A stretch of 50,539 nucleotides of DNA from Priapulus caudatus (GCF_000485595.1 NW_014577217.1:436290-486828), one strand, 5' to 3'. Numbered from the stretch's first letter, positions 36,501 to 48,663 are shown. The notes: generated by a model from the letters alone, not told the origin. Translations and numbers: made by a program.

Positions 36501-39500
36501 CATAGGTTAGTAAATTCTTCATTCCTCCCTTTTGTCTAACACAAAACCGCTCATACCATGTGTACTCATTATTTCATGGGGGTAACGTGTTTGTGATATA
36601 CAAGGAACATAGAAGACTATACACATACAACTAGGAAATGAGGATGTATGTAGCGTATCTTAATATCGCATGAAGTTAATTCATTCCTGACCACCAGGTG
36701 GCACCATGCCATTGTCTCGAGCATTAAAGCTGCTCAGAGTCATCTGCATGTCTGGCCGGTATGCTGCGTCAACCATGTTGGCCCGTCATCGAGTGATGAA
36801 CATTGTCACATGTTACGTCACCGTGGAGCCAAGTGAACTGCTACCCGACGCCAGCGACGCATTTGTGCTAAGCAACGAAGCGCTGAGGTTGTGGATTGTC
36901 TGTGTTACGTACGGACATGCCTGCGACGAGTTCCTGTAAGTCTGTGATGTTCAACAGAAAGCACAAGTAAACTTGTAGTCGGCTTAGATGTGCGTAACAA
37001 TGTGGTTCACTTGTGGTTTTTGAGCGATTGATTGTGTAACTAGTGGTCATCTCAGAAGGAGAAATCCTTGTTCGTTCTTTTCAGAGAACTGTATCCTCTA
37101 CTGATGGAGAACATACGGCGCATTCTGTCGTTATACCAGCAAGGTGTCGTGACACCTGCACACTCGCAGCGCCTAACACTAATCGTCAAGTTGCTAGAGA
37201 GTGTCACTAGTGTGGCAGCAACCAGAAAAGATTCATTAGATCGACTGTCTATGAGGTACTATTTTTCTACATACAACATTCTTTTTAATTGAACTATGAT
37301 TATTTACAAGACTACAATGACTTACTGGTACTTTTGGTTGTTTTTATGGAGTTTTTCATTTTATTGCCATTGTGATGAAAGCTTTTCACGGGTCCTTTAC
37401 AGTAATTTTTTCTCCCTTGTATTCTAGACCGAACGAGGCTGGTGACCAGCTAGCGCCACCTGCAGTCCGTTGGAGTCATGTTATGAGTTTAGTGCAGCCA
37501 ATTGAGACATGTCTAAAATTGTTGCTGGGCAGGTGGATGCAGATACTAGATATTGAAGAGTGCTATACTGAGTTGGTTTCAGCTTGCATGAATTTCTTGG
37601 CAACCTACTACAACAAATTTAAATCTCAGGTATTGATCATAGAATCCAAATATAAGGTTCACTATGTTTGTTTAAGCAATTGCTTATTCTTGTAGTTTTT
37701 CTGATAATTTGATATTCCAAACATATTTGTGAATGTTAAGCAATGCTTTTAGTTTTAATGCTGTAAGCTGTTCCATTTAATGGCTTTTCCAGTTGCATAT
37801 CTTATCTTTTTTACTTTGTTTTTCAGTCAGAATATAATGCTGTGGACTGCTTGGAACATGTAGATACACTCTGTAGTGAATTGCTCCTTCATTTTTCGAC
37901 CTGCGACAGTTTCCAGAAAGCATTGAGTAAATTAGGGTTTGTATACACTGTGTTAGTACATGTGCATTGTACCTATATTGCCAATAAATAATTAAATTAA
38001 AAAAATTTCCAGCATGTGTGGCAGTGTAATTAGTAATATAAACAATGTCTCCAACTGTATTTAATATATTTTATTATACCCTATTAATTCTAGTTAACTT
38101 TACTTTGCTTGGTTACATAAAAATATTATTATAAAGCTGATTTCAGTGTTGGTATGTATAGAAATCTATTAGCATTTCTGCAATAGCATTTCTGAATTGC
38201 ATTGCATTTCTATAGCATTTCTGAAGACTGCAATAGCATTTCTGCACCCTTTATGCAAAATTATATTTAGTACCCATCAGCGTATTCAAGTTGTACAAGC
38301 AAAAGTCATGGGTATGTAACTATTACGATATAGCAATATACAGCTACAGTTACAAATCTTACAACTAGATTGGCCAAGATTCTGTGCATAGGTAGAAAAC
38401 TATCGCACTGTGTGACTGTTATTTCAGAACCTTTACGGCATTCTGTGAAAAAGTCATTGACACAAAGCATGTGGAAAGTGATAGTCTCCCCACACTGCAC
38501 TGTTCTCGCGATGTAATACTCTGCCCAGTAATTAGAAGCAAGACACCATATGCTGTGATAACATCGTACCTGAGGATGATTGACACATTCTCAAACTTGC
38601 ACCATGGCCTGAACACTCAGGTATTGCTCTATGTAATAGTATAGGTAGATTCTTGAAACTTCAGCAATTTTTCAGCTTCTGGTTAATCGTTTCGTTTCTT
38701 CTTACGTTCAGCCGTGCAGCATTAGCGGCACAATAACTGTTGGGTATTCATTGCTGTTTTCTGGTGTCTGTATAATTTTTCATGGTAAAATGTGTTTCTT
38801 ATTTTAAGTGGTCTTTTTCTTTAACAGTTGTTTACCAGTGTGCTTGAGTGCGATCACGTGGTATCATATTTGCAACATGTAGCCAGGACAACGCACCAAA
38901 GCTCAACATGGGGCTGGTTCTCTAGGCATGAGACTCACTTGCTATATTATTTGGTCAGACTTAGTTCTAAGCAGGTATGTGTACTTATAACAATACCACG
39001 TAAAACTTTCACTTAATTTGCAATTTTCGATTCTTGATATGGGAACAAATCTTATTTTTGTGCATACTCCATTGTAAAGGCTTGTGTGTAGCAGGCTTAT
39101 ATACAAACTGAGTGATTGTTTACAGAAATGGCTATATGCATTGTGTTGTCTGTTTTTTAAAGTCCATCGCTCATGCCAGAGTGGACCACCAGGTGGCGCT
39201 AAGGGTACTTGCCAACCTGCTGACTGGGGATGAGCACTATGCCTATAGTCTTCTGTCATCTGTGATATTTAATCCTGAACTAATAAGGTATGTTAATTAT
39301 ATGCAAACAAGAGGAGCAATAGCTGGGGCAGACTTTTGTCTTCTGTTTCTATGGTTCGTTGTTCTATTCTACAGAGCGATATTGATGGACTCGGACATTA
39401 TTGCGGGCGATGTCGAAAAGCTGAAGTTGGTTGACCAGAATTCGCTACAGGGAGCAGCACTGTTTGAATTAGAAGCGTCATCACAGCTGCTTCTTCGTGA

Positions 39501-40761
39501 GGCACTTGACCACGTGGCTAAGATTCGAGGAACATACATGCAGGCAGCATCAGCTTTGGGGAAACTTGCTGAAAAATCAAGGTATCCCATGTGAGACAAA
39601 AATACAGATACGTATAAACTCTGATCATGGTTCATATTTCTTCAGTATGCATAATTATTCATCTTTTTACTAATTCTACCATGGTTCTAAACCTTTTAGA
39701 GTTGTACTGTTCTACTATCTACCAGTCTAACTTACCTATTCTTCTTAATGAATTAGGAGGTATGATATTGAGTGTAGTGATGATATAAAATTATGAGCAA
39801 TATTATTTTGGAAATTGCTCGTACAGATGCCATGCAGAGCTACTGCCTTTTGCTGTGACAAGTCAGATCCAGCAGCAAGCATTTGATACCATTTTACCTC
39901 ATGACTGGATATTCTCACCTATAGTTGACCTCTACAATAAGTCCACAGATATGTGAGTGCACCTTTTGTGTTCTATTGGCAATATTGGTACTTGTTGAAT
40001 TAAATATATTGTATTATGGCATGAATGACTTTGAGTTACTGTTCGCCCAAATATAGTTACTTTTAAACAGCATCATTAAAGGAATAATAGGTCCATTGAT
40101 TATGCAATGTTGACGAATGCTAGAGTAACTGGCACCTTGTGTAGTTAATAAGTACATTACCTTATAGCCAAACGCGTATTAGTTTGTCCAATATCACTGC
40201 TGGTTACATTACAAACAAGACTTGAAATTGGTTGTTGATATGTATCAACGTATCATTTACGTGCCGTAAATGTCATCCAGGAGTCAAGCGATGACATAAA
40301 CATTTGTGCCGCCTGTATGTATTGGACGCCAGATGAAACGGAGGTGTCAGCGGTGTAACCACGGCCATGGACTAAACATGGAAATAGAGTAAAACACATG
40401 TACTAATCACAGACGCACGTGGACATCCCTGACAAAAAGTTCCTTATCACGAGCGTACATGTTTACGAAATCACTGATGTAGCATTGCGTACGGCCGAGC
40501 ATGCTGCGAAAATGTACGGTGCACTATAAATCTGTATCACACACGCTTCGGGCGAGCGGTTTGAAACTGTAACAACAGATTTTTGGACTCGCAGATTTCA
40601 ATTAGACATTTCTTAGTAACCAGCCACGATATGGACAAACTAATACCGTTTGGCTATAAGGTGACTTAGTATTATTAACACAGGTGCAGTTACTCTAGCA
40701 TTCGTCAACATTGCATAATCAATGTTCCTATTATTCCTTTGAGTTATTTGAGTTAATGAAG

Positions 40762-40818
<57 letters not shown>

Positions 40819-41186
40819 CGATCTCTCTATATATATATACTTATCTTTCTTTCTTATATCTGCTTTTTGTCTCTAATGTCTCTGTATGTCTCGGTCTCTC
40901 TACATCTATCTCAATTTTTCAGCGAACAACAGGACTGTTTGTAGGTGGGGTTACTTCCTTAGCCATCTCCATGGTAACAAGCTGCCTGCAGTGATAAACA
41001 TGATGCTAGAGTGTCACCCAAATCTATTCCAGTCTGTTACAATGGCAACTATCTACTCAGACTGGCTTGTGTATTTCTATCAGGTGAGTAGAAATTTAAG
41101 AAGGTATTTCTTGTGATGTACTGCTTAATGTCAATTGCTGTTTTCAGTGTTTTACATTGATTTCATAAATTATTTTGGGAAAGAAA

Positions 41187-41251
<65 letters not shown>

Positions 41252-44200
41252 CAGTTATGAATTTAATGTAGTCATGATGTGGACAATTAAAGCCGTATTG
41301 TGTCCATATATTCATATTCCTATGTTGTGAATATTTCTTTAATTAAAAACTGCTGATTATAAGTCACACCTTTGTTTTGTTACCAGGCTGACCTCTTCTT
41401 AGAAGCAACTATTGCAGTGCTCTTAAAGGCCATTCTTTGGAGCTGTGTTCTCACAGAAGAATTGGTGCCCTCAACTTCAGTGAAGCTGTACCTGGTATTT
41501 CTTCATTTGCTGACCTGTGAGTAATTTAAAAATTGTATGAAAGTCTATAGAGCAGGGGGGCAAACTGTGCCTGCGGGCGCATGCGCGCCCTCTACGGGGT
41601 TCTGTGGCGGCCCGCGGAAGCCTGCAGCAAATAAAAAAATAAAATAAAAATAAATGAAATTTTTTTTTTTTTTAAATCAATAAATTTGTGTGAAAGTCAA
41701 CATGTTTGTGCTTGAACCGAGGCTGACTTTTTCAGTGTCATACAGATTAGTGTTCTATTGTCTCTGGTTCGCTCGCAACGCCATTTCAGCTAATTACGGT
41801 CAGAGATGGCGCCTTGAGGCGAAACGCACGTATTATTTTAGAGCGCACTGCCAGATTTTAAACAGTGCGGCCCTTTGACTTTTCATGGCCACTGATGCGG
41901 CCCTCACTTTGTAAAGTTTGCCCACCACTGCTATAGAGGGTTCCACGACTTGGACTAAAAATAGCAATATTACCTACAATCCCGTGCCGCCGGCCATACT
42001 GGTTACAAACAGAGCGAACATGTGTGTCGTGTAATCTGTAGACTGGTACTGCTCCACTCTCGGCTTAGTTACTCGATGGGTCCATGCATCCATTGAGTAA
42101 CTAAGCCGAGAGGTGGGAGCGAGTACCAGTCTATATAATCTGCTGATTTGCACAATCAACCGATTTTCATTAGCTATATTATAGTGTTATTATTGCAATA
42201 GATATTAGTAGTAGGTGGATCCGCGATTTTTCAGGACAGGTTTAAACGTGGTTAGGGTGCTCCGCTAGAGTTCAATGAGATTACACAGGTCAGGTTTCGC
42301 AGGGCTTATTAGCGTCGCGAGATTGCACGCAACACATATGTTCATGGACTTGAGTTTGTTTACATCGCAAGTGTTCAGAAATTTCACCGATTTTACTGCA
42401 TATAGCTATCAAACACAGCGTTTTATAACATCTGGTGTATGCACATTTGCCAACTGTCTGAAGATCTCTGAAGTGTACGTAGTATGGACAAGTACTTTGA
42501 TTCACTAGACACGTAGCCAAAGCACGCTATCTCGAGAAAATTGCGTGAATTGGGAATCGACACCCGTACGAGAATGGAGCGAGGACCACAACTTGTGCCC
42601 ATCACGTACTTATTTGGATCTCGTGAATTGACTACCTAACATTCTAGCGAGTCCATTTTATACTCTCAAGGACTTTTAGACCACAAAAGCCTGGATGCCT
42701 ACGATCGACTGTTCTGCGGTTGGGTTAGTAGTGTATCAGTCTACATCTATCATGTGAACAGTGAGAGTCCCATCTACGTTATCCGAGCACGTGTTATGCA
42801 CTCCCAGTCTCTGATTATACCATCTCTCTATCCGTGCATGAGTCACGATGAGATAAATGGGACAGGCATCATGTCAGCACACTGTAATTGTAAAGCCGGG
42901 CTTGGTGAATTCTGTTCACATGTTGCCTCGGTGCTATTTATGAAGAGTATGCTGCACGTGCAAGAGAAAATCATCACCCCCACTCAAACAGCTGCCTACT
43001 GGATACCGGCGATATAGCATTATGTATATAAAATTACAAGTGTAAATGTGTAGCGGCGTGCGCCGTGCGTGCGGTGTATCTGTGTGTTGCAGAGGAGCAT
43101 TTGACCGGCATTTACAGGTAATTATCGGCAATACTAGGCGAAAGAGAGTAGAGAAACATTAAGACATTGGTAGTAAATACATTTCGTGTTTATTCAGCAT
43201 TGCTTTTTTATTGAAAATGCTCCAAGAATCTGTGGTCCGCCTGGTCCTCTCGTCACTTTACATTGTGTTGTGACCACGCTAGGCAGCCTAAAAAAGCTGT
43301 GTGGCTCTCTCTGATACCGATTGCTGCAGTTGACAACACCGCCAGGAGAGCGGCGTTGTGATGCATTTGCTTAATAGGCGAATATAAAGTGAGCAGAGGT
43401 GCGTTGCTCAATGTACTTGTACCATGCCTGAACTGGTTTCTGTATCCGTCATGGCCGTGTCGTTGCATTGTGGTAATATGAAAAATTGCGGAACCCTCTA
43501 TAGGTGTTGAACAACAGTAGAGGGTGTCCATAGGCTGCAGGCCTAAATTATAAGCATAAGCATCGAACATAAATTAATTAAAAATACGCACGCTGTTACT
43601 GCGCTTACAAAACATACACTTTATTCATGTTAAATAACTACAGATTCGTGCTCTATGCTCCGCTCGAAACTTTTGCCAGCTCTATGATGCGAATTTCTAC
43701 AGAGTAGTCGGATCCCGTTTCATACACAAAAATGGCCGACCGGCGACCATGGCTACGCCACTAGCTGGAATGGCACAATTACACAACACAAATAATTTTA
43801 CTTCTAATGCTTTCTATAATGCCAAAAAAGGCCTTTTCTAGAGACGAAAGTCAGAACGGTGAACAATTGCGGATGCTTACTGTTGTACACCTCCTATAGC
43901 CTTCAATGACATTCATGATTCATTTGTAGTGGTTGCTACTGATTCATGAATATATTTAGCGAAAGATGGCGCCACCGTATAGTTATAAATTATATGATAT
44001 AATTCTTGGGCTCTTTGTATAATATTTAAATTTACTACGTCACGAATTTTCTATGGTAAAATTTGTAAAAAAAAATTCCCATTTTTTTACATTAAAAGTA
44101 AGAACTAACGGGACTAAACGTATCGTCAAATTCTTACCTGATAAGATTGTTTCTCAACTAGTTAAAAATCCAAAAAACCTGGACGATTTGATATTGCGTT

Positions 44201-45973
44201 ATTGACATTAATTGCTTGCCAGGGGCTATGTATGAGTCACGAGTGTATGTTCACATCGAACAATATAGTAAAATAGGAAGTATAATGCAGCAATTTAACC
44301 ATAAAAAGTGAACAGAATTACTTATATTTTTGTGATATTTTTTTTATTTTTACTATTTACGGTGACGTAATCACTTTAAGCAGATAGGGCATTGGTGTTT
44401 GTTATAAAAACTACCATGATCGACTTGGTAGTCAAGTTGGTAGTTTACCTGTACATTGACTACACTTTCAATCATATACATCGTATTGCCCCTTCAGTTA
44501 GTTTCTAGGAATTTAAGAATATAGAATATCTAGAAAAGCTTGTTTTTCTTTTTCTGGGCCCTTGTATAATATTACCCATGCTGTAATTGGTATTATACAT
44601 GTGAATTTCTCCTACATTGCCAGAAAAGGCTAGCTAAGTTTACTACTATTTACTCTCACATTTGAGATGCGTGCCTTGTTATGTATCGTTGGAATATATG
44701 CATACCGAATGTATTGAAGCAGTTTGTCTCACTTCAAGGGCTATTGAATAATTGTGACAATATACAGTTATGTAAAGTGTGATGATCGAAATTTCAATGA
44801 ATTATAGTAATATTCAGCTAAAATTCCCAATGTAGTACAACATGTTTGGATGTTTAATTACAGTTACAGATCATTGCTGGAGCATTTTGAAGCTGTGTCG
44901 TTTGGTGATGCATTGTTCAGCTGTTTTGTGATCGTCCCACTGCAGCAGCGGTACAGCACAGAGCTGAGAAAGGTTATTTGGGGAGAACACATGGACTGCC
45001 TCAGGATTATGCGTGTACCTCTGACCAATGTAAGTTGAGCATCTAACCTATGTAGACCGAGAAGTGCGTGTGAAGAATGGCTAACCATAGCAGATTGCTG
45101 TTGAATTGAATAGAGAATTACCTTGCTATTTATTCTAAAACAGCTAACAGTTAAAAATGTTTACTAACAGCTAACAGTTTGATTATTGTTATTATTTTCA
45201 GCTTCCAGTTGCTATCTCTGCATATCTTCATCCTACAGAAACGGATGTTGACCTCTTGACTTTGTATTTCCGTGTACTAATTGGTCAAATAGTACATCCT
45301 GAGACATCTCCACTCATGTACCTTGTAGCTGTGCGCCACATTTCTAATTTCCTGTTTGCGAACTTTGATCCTAAATGCCAAATATATGACATGAAATACA
45401 AATATGAGGTCAAGATCAGAAAGAAGATGTTGCTGCAACTTTCTAGAGTAAACAACGTGGTGAGTTAGTACGAAATTTTAAATACTTACAACTTAAGAGA
45501 AGGTAAAAGCATACAGAGGTAGAATATAGAAAATTAAATAATGATCTGCTGACTGTTTTAGAAAACTAAACCCCAGGTAAACCATGGTAAAACAATAAGG
45601 TAATGTACTGCATATCGTACATAGTATAAAGTTGCACTTGTTAATAAAAGGGTACGCCAAGTGAAATGCTACAGTGATAATTGTTTTGGTAGATACGTTT
45701 ACTATCAGGAACATTAATTAATGAGACATATTGCAGGCATTGTTTGCTATTTAACTGTGATGAAAAAAACTGTACAGGTGGTGGTAGCTTTGCATGTACA
45801 TAACTGTTCCCAGTGTGAAGTCGTGTCCTCATCATTTTCAGGAACTAAGGCAGCACATTTTGAGGTACAAGCAGGCAAGCACAGCAGAGACACTAGGATT
45901 CGAACTGTATGTCAATGTGCCACAGCATGTAAATGATGTTCTGTTTTCTCATGGGCTCAGCACAGTTACGTGA
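27592..45973 (+). CDS. RPAP1: RNA polymerase II-associated protein 1
   Basis: RPAP1 helps assemble and import RNA polymerase II and supports Mediator-linked transcription. Coding exons: 27592-27808, 30096-30194, 30329-30369, 30728-31049, 31297-31449, 31656-31868, 34036-34145, 34526-34627, 35102-35203, 35509-35676, 35862-36014, 36301-36505, 36698-36935, 37085-37255, 37428-37629, 37827-37936, 38428-38620, 38828-38974, 39163-39287, 39375-39581, 39827-39952, two disrupted exons (40923-41083, 41387-41516), 44864-45029, 45202-45459, 45842-45973. With the intact distal versions of those two exons the total is 1418 residues (human about 1393). Markers: GETEEDLLRFQKEFLAA at the N-terminus; an RPAP1_N-type block IHEENVSKLAAMSNKEILQE (about 250-270); an RPAP1_C-type block GLHHHGDEPE; LLDAGLIFLLRFSLDD; LEHFEAVSFGDALF and LGFELYVNVP near the end. 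As written here, the exon at 40923 shifts into an early stop. One intron (31869-34035) has a GC donor. Confidence 0.95.
28030..28676. mobile_element. Large palindromic element A (tandem pair)
   Basis: This 647-bp foldback has termini TAGATACAATAATGTAACC and the inverse. Its two arms mirror each other nearly throughout (for example the CTCGGGCCGGTTTGCTGGTG region and the AACAGAAATGGCGCTC region). It is flanked by GGCTTAGTC at 28021-28029 and 28677-28685. A 9-bp duplication with long inverted arms fits Mutator-like (MULE) foldbacks. Frames within it (for example FVTGYISLIQSI) are read through repeat arms and are not genes. It lies in RPAP1 intron 1. Confidence 0.8.
28686..29384. mobile_element. 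Large palindromic element B (tandem pair)
   Basis: This 699-bp foldback is closely related to element A and shares its termini and most arm sequence. It begins directly after the shared 9-bp spacer GGCTTAGTC (28677-28685) and is followed by GGCCTAGTC (29385-29393), one mismatch from the spacer. The centre differs from A by an extra segment around 28990-29070. No coding capacity. Confidence 0.8.
29424..29691. repeat. Foldback repeat containing an interstitial telomere-like array
   Basis: AGGGTCTATGTC and GCCGGAACATACCCTGG on the left recur inverted on the right (29662-29678 and 29680-29691). Between them lie four GGTTAG units (29486-29509) and a small hairpin at about 29598-29625. Stretches of ACTAGT repeats bracket the block (29393-29416 and about 29700-29735). 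Confidence 0.65.
30643..30692. repeat. Short hairpin upstream of RPAP1 exon 4
   Basis: Inverse arms built on TAAAATCAGGAGTCTA and TAGACTCCTGATAAAAT enclose an AT-rich loop. It lies about 35 bp upstream of the exon starting at 30728, so it would fold close to the 3' splice site. Confidence 0.6.
31945..32072. repeat. Short GC-rich repeat with four CCGACGGCA motifs
   Basis: The motif CCGACGGCA occurs twice on each strand (near 31951, 31970, 32021 and 32058), arranged as two small hairpins, inside the intron with the GC donor. It is unlike the AT-rich surroundings and may be a miniature element. The ends are uncertain. Confidence 0.45.
32675..32830 (+). repeat. GC-rich minisatellite
   Basis: An imperfect tandem array of units near GCGTGCCTGT with a (TG)n core at about 32780-32798. 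Frames across it are compositional. Confidence 0.8.
33337..33485 (+). repeat. Pentanucleotide-based tandem repeat
   Basis: Runs of ACAAT are joined by CGTTACGCCA into a higher-order repeat of roughly 30-35 bp, in four to five variable copies. Related direct repeats containing CGGCCGCAAG and TTCGCGCTTCGCACTC occur on both sides, near 33187 and 33709. A hairpin with ATGCAAATAAATATA arms follows at 33563-33616. Confidence 0.75.
34858..34970 (+). repeat. CT-rich low-complexity tract
   Basis: A pyrimidine-rich run in the RPAP1 intron between the exons ending at 34627 and starting at 35102. Confidence 0.85.
40764..40817 (+). repeat. TATC microsatellite
   Basis: An array of (TCTA)n. The corresponding array in the distal copy (about 48066-48109) is shorter. 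A (TA)n array at about 41191-41246 is likewise longer than its distal counterpart (about 48491-48522). Confidence 0.9.
40923..41083 (+). pseudogene. RPAP1: RPAP1 exon 22, in-place copy with frame disruptions
   Basis: This exon should encode a conserved C-terminal part of RPAP1 (about residues 1135-1190). It has correct splice sites and follows the exon ending at 39952 in the right phase. It is 3 bases shorter than the distal copy because of three separate one-base deletions (a G early in the exon, a G near 40991 and an A near 41058). The first deletion brings an immediate in-frame TAG. It may be a sequencing or assembly error rather than a true mutation. Confidence 0.8.
41387..41516 (+). pseudogene. 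RPAP1: RPAP1 exon 23, in-place copy with frame disruptions
   Basis: This is the counterpart of 48664-48796, 3 bases shorter, with losses at the acceptor side (GGCCTGACC reads GCTGACC) and further small changes around 41440-41460. In the expected phase the second codon region reads a stop. The donor CT-GTGAGT and the downstream exon at 44864 still fit the phase of the intact version. Confidence 0.75.
41553..41930. mobile_element. 378-bp hAT-type insertion, present only in the proximal copy
   Basis: Ends CAGGGGGGCAAACT and (inverse strand) CAGTGGTGGGCAAACT are near-identical inverted termini, flanked by perfect 8-bp duplications CTATAGAG at 41545-41552 and 41931-41938. The interior has phrases such as GCGGCCCGCGG and GATGCGGCCCTCA typical of miniature hAT elements. 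The distal copy has the empty site at about 48829-48836. Confidence 0.9.
41934..43500 (+). mobile_element. TIR element with SWIM-protein fragment, proximal copy
   Basis: Starts TAGAGGGTTCC and ends with GCGGAACCCTCTA, with TA on both sides, as in the distal copy at 48839-50448. It carries the same contents: a palindrome (42040-42132), the SWIM-domain frame (42754-43017 and somewhat upstream) and an embedded solo end of the CACAGGCACTTGG family (about 43054-43236). Small deletions break several motifs here. Confidence 0.7.
42685..43017 (+). pseudogene. SWIM zinc-finger protein fragment (YqaJ-associated type), proximal copy
   Basis: The reading frame has AYDRLFCGWVSSV, a block ending IRARVMHSQSL, and the metal-binding signature AHCNCKAGLGEFCSHVASVLF (C-x-C then C-x-H), followed by AAYWIPAI and a stop. 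Compared with the distal copy, one base is missing near 42940, changing FYEEYAARAREI. The protein is truncated: no nuclease domain follows. Confidence 0.7.
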
Positions 45974-47667
45974 AATCTGGAGAACTTCTATGGCGATTCA
46001 TGGTCTTTTTATACCAATTATAGATAGTCAGGTGTGAGAATTTAAGAATTTTGTGCTCAAGAATGCAGTAAAGCATGAAAATGATTTCAATGCATAATAT
46101 ATATGCCATAAACTAGCTTTGCATACTAGTTCAGTAATACCCCGCATTATGTTCCTGATATGAAACGGTTCTCTTGTATGGAATTTTTCAAATGAGTGAA
46201 CAGATTGTTTTACCTAAAAAGTTGGCTTGCACAATTGCCATCAAGTTAAAATTGATGCACTAAATATGCAGCCAACTGCCAAGAAGTCTGGCAGGCAACA
46301 TTTTGTATTAGTTGCTAACCCGTTAGACTGTTTCCACCAAGTGAGAAACATCTACACCTGTAGTGTTTGGAATGTGTTCTTGCAATCGGTTCCCTGTATG
46401 ACAGGTACAGTGTGCAAAGTCTTATTCTCAACTTTCTTTCCCTTCCTAGTATTATTTTATTACTCGTCTACATTATGTAAATACATAATGTGTTACATTA
46501 TGTAAATACATAATGTGTTACATTATGTAAATACATAATGTGTTGTATTCAATACGCGTTTTTGATAGTGTTCACTTTGATAATTGTGTGTGCACTATGG
46601 TAGACTAAGGTATTACTTCATAACACTTTCTGTAGGCATGCATCTCTAATTATGTAATGGAAACCAGCCGGAATATGTGGATTACCTGTTGTGATTTCCC
46701 CTTACGGGAAATTTACAGTCAGCGTTTTTCTGGAATGTATTACTTCCGCAATGCTGAGTATTACAAAATCTCTGTTATGTGTGAAATCATGTAGGTTGGG
46801 AAATAGTCACGTGGTGAATAGTGAATCAGAATGCGAGTTGGCATACTTTGTTACTATAAGTGAAACCGTGGAGAACTTGTATTGCCACTTTATACGTGCA
46901 ACTACTATTAGTAGAGAACCTTTTGAATAAAATTTGTCTTTACAGCCATTATACCTATAATAATAACTATAAATATAATGCAAGATCCTGTGTATTCGGG
47001 TTCTCGGGTTCATGGTACAACCTATATAGTCTACTATATAGGAGCATTGGCGCGAGCGGCAAGAACGGCGAGGGCACGATGGAATGACCTTCAGGCTTGA
47101 GTCGTTATCGTTTATAAGGCACTGGCCACTGCGTATATATTTCTAATTTTTCGCGGACGTGTTTACCCTTGGCTTGTGAATGGGTAAATATACCATGGGC
47201 ATGGGTCGGCCAACGTTAATCCGGGGGCAGCGTGAAAACGTGATTATTGGCAGGTGAATTGAGCTGGGTGTCTGCCTACGCCTGCGGGTAGGTCGCGGCA
47301 AGTTTACGGCTGCATGGGGTGTCGCTGATGCGTGGAATAACGTGTAGATAAGTATGTGTCGACACTCGAGAATGGCTGACGTCATGTAGTTGTGATTAGG
47401 TCAATGTTTAAATGAATGCGCATTCTATGAAAATAAAGGCGGAGCGAGGTTAACGAGAACTATAACGACCCTAGAGAAGAGACCGAGAAGGTGACACGCT
47501 GAGGGGACCGATTTGCTAAGGAACCTTTTATTTTCCTCGCGAGTAGGGGAGACTTGCATACGTTGTGTAGTGAAATCACGTATTTGGTCACAGTTAAGTC
47601 ATGTAACACCCTTCACCTGCGTGGAACCAACTGGTGTTCTTACCTCTAAAGCACGCGCCCACACGCA
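45974..47667. other. RPAP1 downstream flank
   Basis: This follows the RPAP1 stop. An AATAAA at about 46926 is a candidate poly(A) signal but lies nearly 1 kb away. A tandem repeat occupies 46471-46545. The GC-richer stretch 47040-47660 holds no reading frame I recognise. No gene is called. Confidence 0.6.
46471..46545. repeat. Three tandem 25-bp units, each a palindrome
   Basis: The unit CATTATGTAAATACATAATG plus a five-base spacer (TGTTA, TGTTA, TGTTG) is repeated three times in a row. Each unit is its own inverted repeat. Confidence 0.9.
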
Positions 47668-48064
47668 GGACTAAACATGGAAATAGAGTAAAACACATGT
47701 ACTAATCACAGACGCACGTGGACATCCCTGACAAAAAGTTCCTTATCACGAGCGTACATGTTTACGAAATCACTGATGGTAGCATTGCGTACGGCCGAGC
47801 ATGCGTGCGAAAATGTACGGTGCACTATAAATCTGTATCACACACGCTTCGCCGGCAGCGGTTTGAAACTGTAAACAACAGATTTTTGGACTGCGGATTT
47901 CAATTAGACATTTCTTAGTAACCAGCCACGATATTGGACAAACTAATACGCGTTTGGCTATAAGGTGATGTACTTATTAACTACACAAGGTGCCAGTTAC
48001 TCTAGCATTCGTCAACATTGCATAATCAATGTTCCTATTATTCCTTTGAGTGTTGTTAATGAAG

Positions 48065-48110
<46 letters not shown>

Positions 48111-48217
48111 CGATCTCTCTATATATATATACTTATCTTTCTTTCTTATATCTGCCTTTTTGTCTCTAATGTCTCTGTATGTCTGTCGGTCTCTCTGCAT
48201 CTATCTCAATTTTTCAG

Positions 48218-48381
48218 CGAACAACAGGGACTGTTTGTAGGTGGGGTTACTTCCTTAGCCATCTCCATGGTAACAAGCTGCCTGCAGTGGATAAACATGA
48301 TGCTAGAGTGTCACCCAAATCTATTCCAGTCTGTTACAATGGCAACTATCTACTCAAGACTGGCTTGTGTATTTCTATCAG
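48218..48381 (+). CDS. RPAP1: RPAP1 exon 22, intact distal copy
   Basis: The exon opens after TTTTTCAG with C, completing the split Ile codon left by the exon ending at 39952, and reads EQQGLFVGGVTSLAISMVTS, then LQWINMMLECHPNLFQSV, and ARLACVFLSG-like residues into a GTGAGT donor in phase 1. The CVFL block corresponds to the conserved CVFL of vertebrate RPAP1. It is not in its expected genomic place: it lies downstream of the RPAP1 stop. Confidence 0.85.
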
Positions 48382-48486
48382 GTGAGTAGAAATTTAAGGA
48401 AGGTATTTCTTGTGATGTACTGCTTAATGTCAATTGCTGTTTTCAGTGTTTTACATTGATTTCATAAATTATTTTTGGGAAAGAAA

Positions 48487-48527
<41 letters not shown>

Positions 48528-48663
48528 CAGTTATGAATTTAATGTAGTCATGATGTGGACAATTAAAGCCGTATTGTGTCCATATATTCATATTCCTATG
48601 TTGTGAATATTTCTTTAATTAAAAACTGCTGATTATAAGTCACACCTTTGTTTTGTTACCCAG

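Larger units (their letters stand above)
40369..43591 (+). repeat. Proximal copy of a roughly 3-kb duplicated segment
   Basis: From GGACTAAACATGG at 40369 the sequence matches 47668 onward, through two RPAP1 exons, a TIR element and flanking DNA, up to at least 43591, where the other copy reaches the window edge. Differences are mostly single-base deletions in this copy, microsatellite length changes, and a hAT insertion at 41553-41930. In a palindrome at 42040-42132 only the left arm has lost bases, while its right arm agrees with the distal copy. Confidence 0.9.

Noticed and set aside
41690-41878. 62-residue frame inside the hAT insertion
   Set aside because: The element is too short for a transposase and the frame has no recognisable motif.
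42754-43017. SWIM-domain frame as a functional host gene
   Set aside because: It lies inside an inverted-repeat element, lacks the expected downstream domain, and its upstream part is out of frame.
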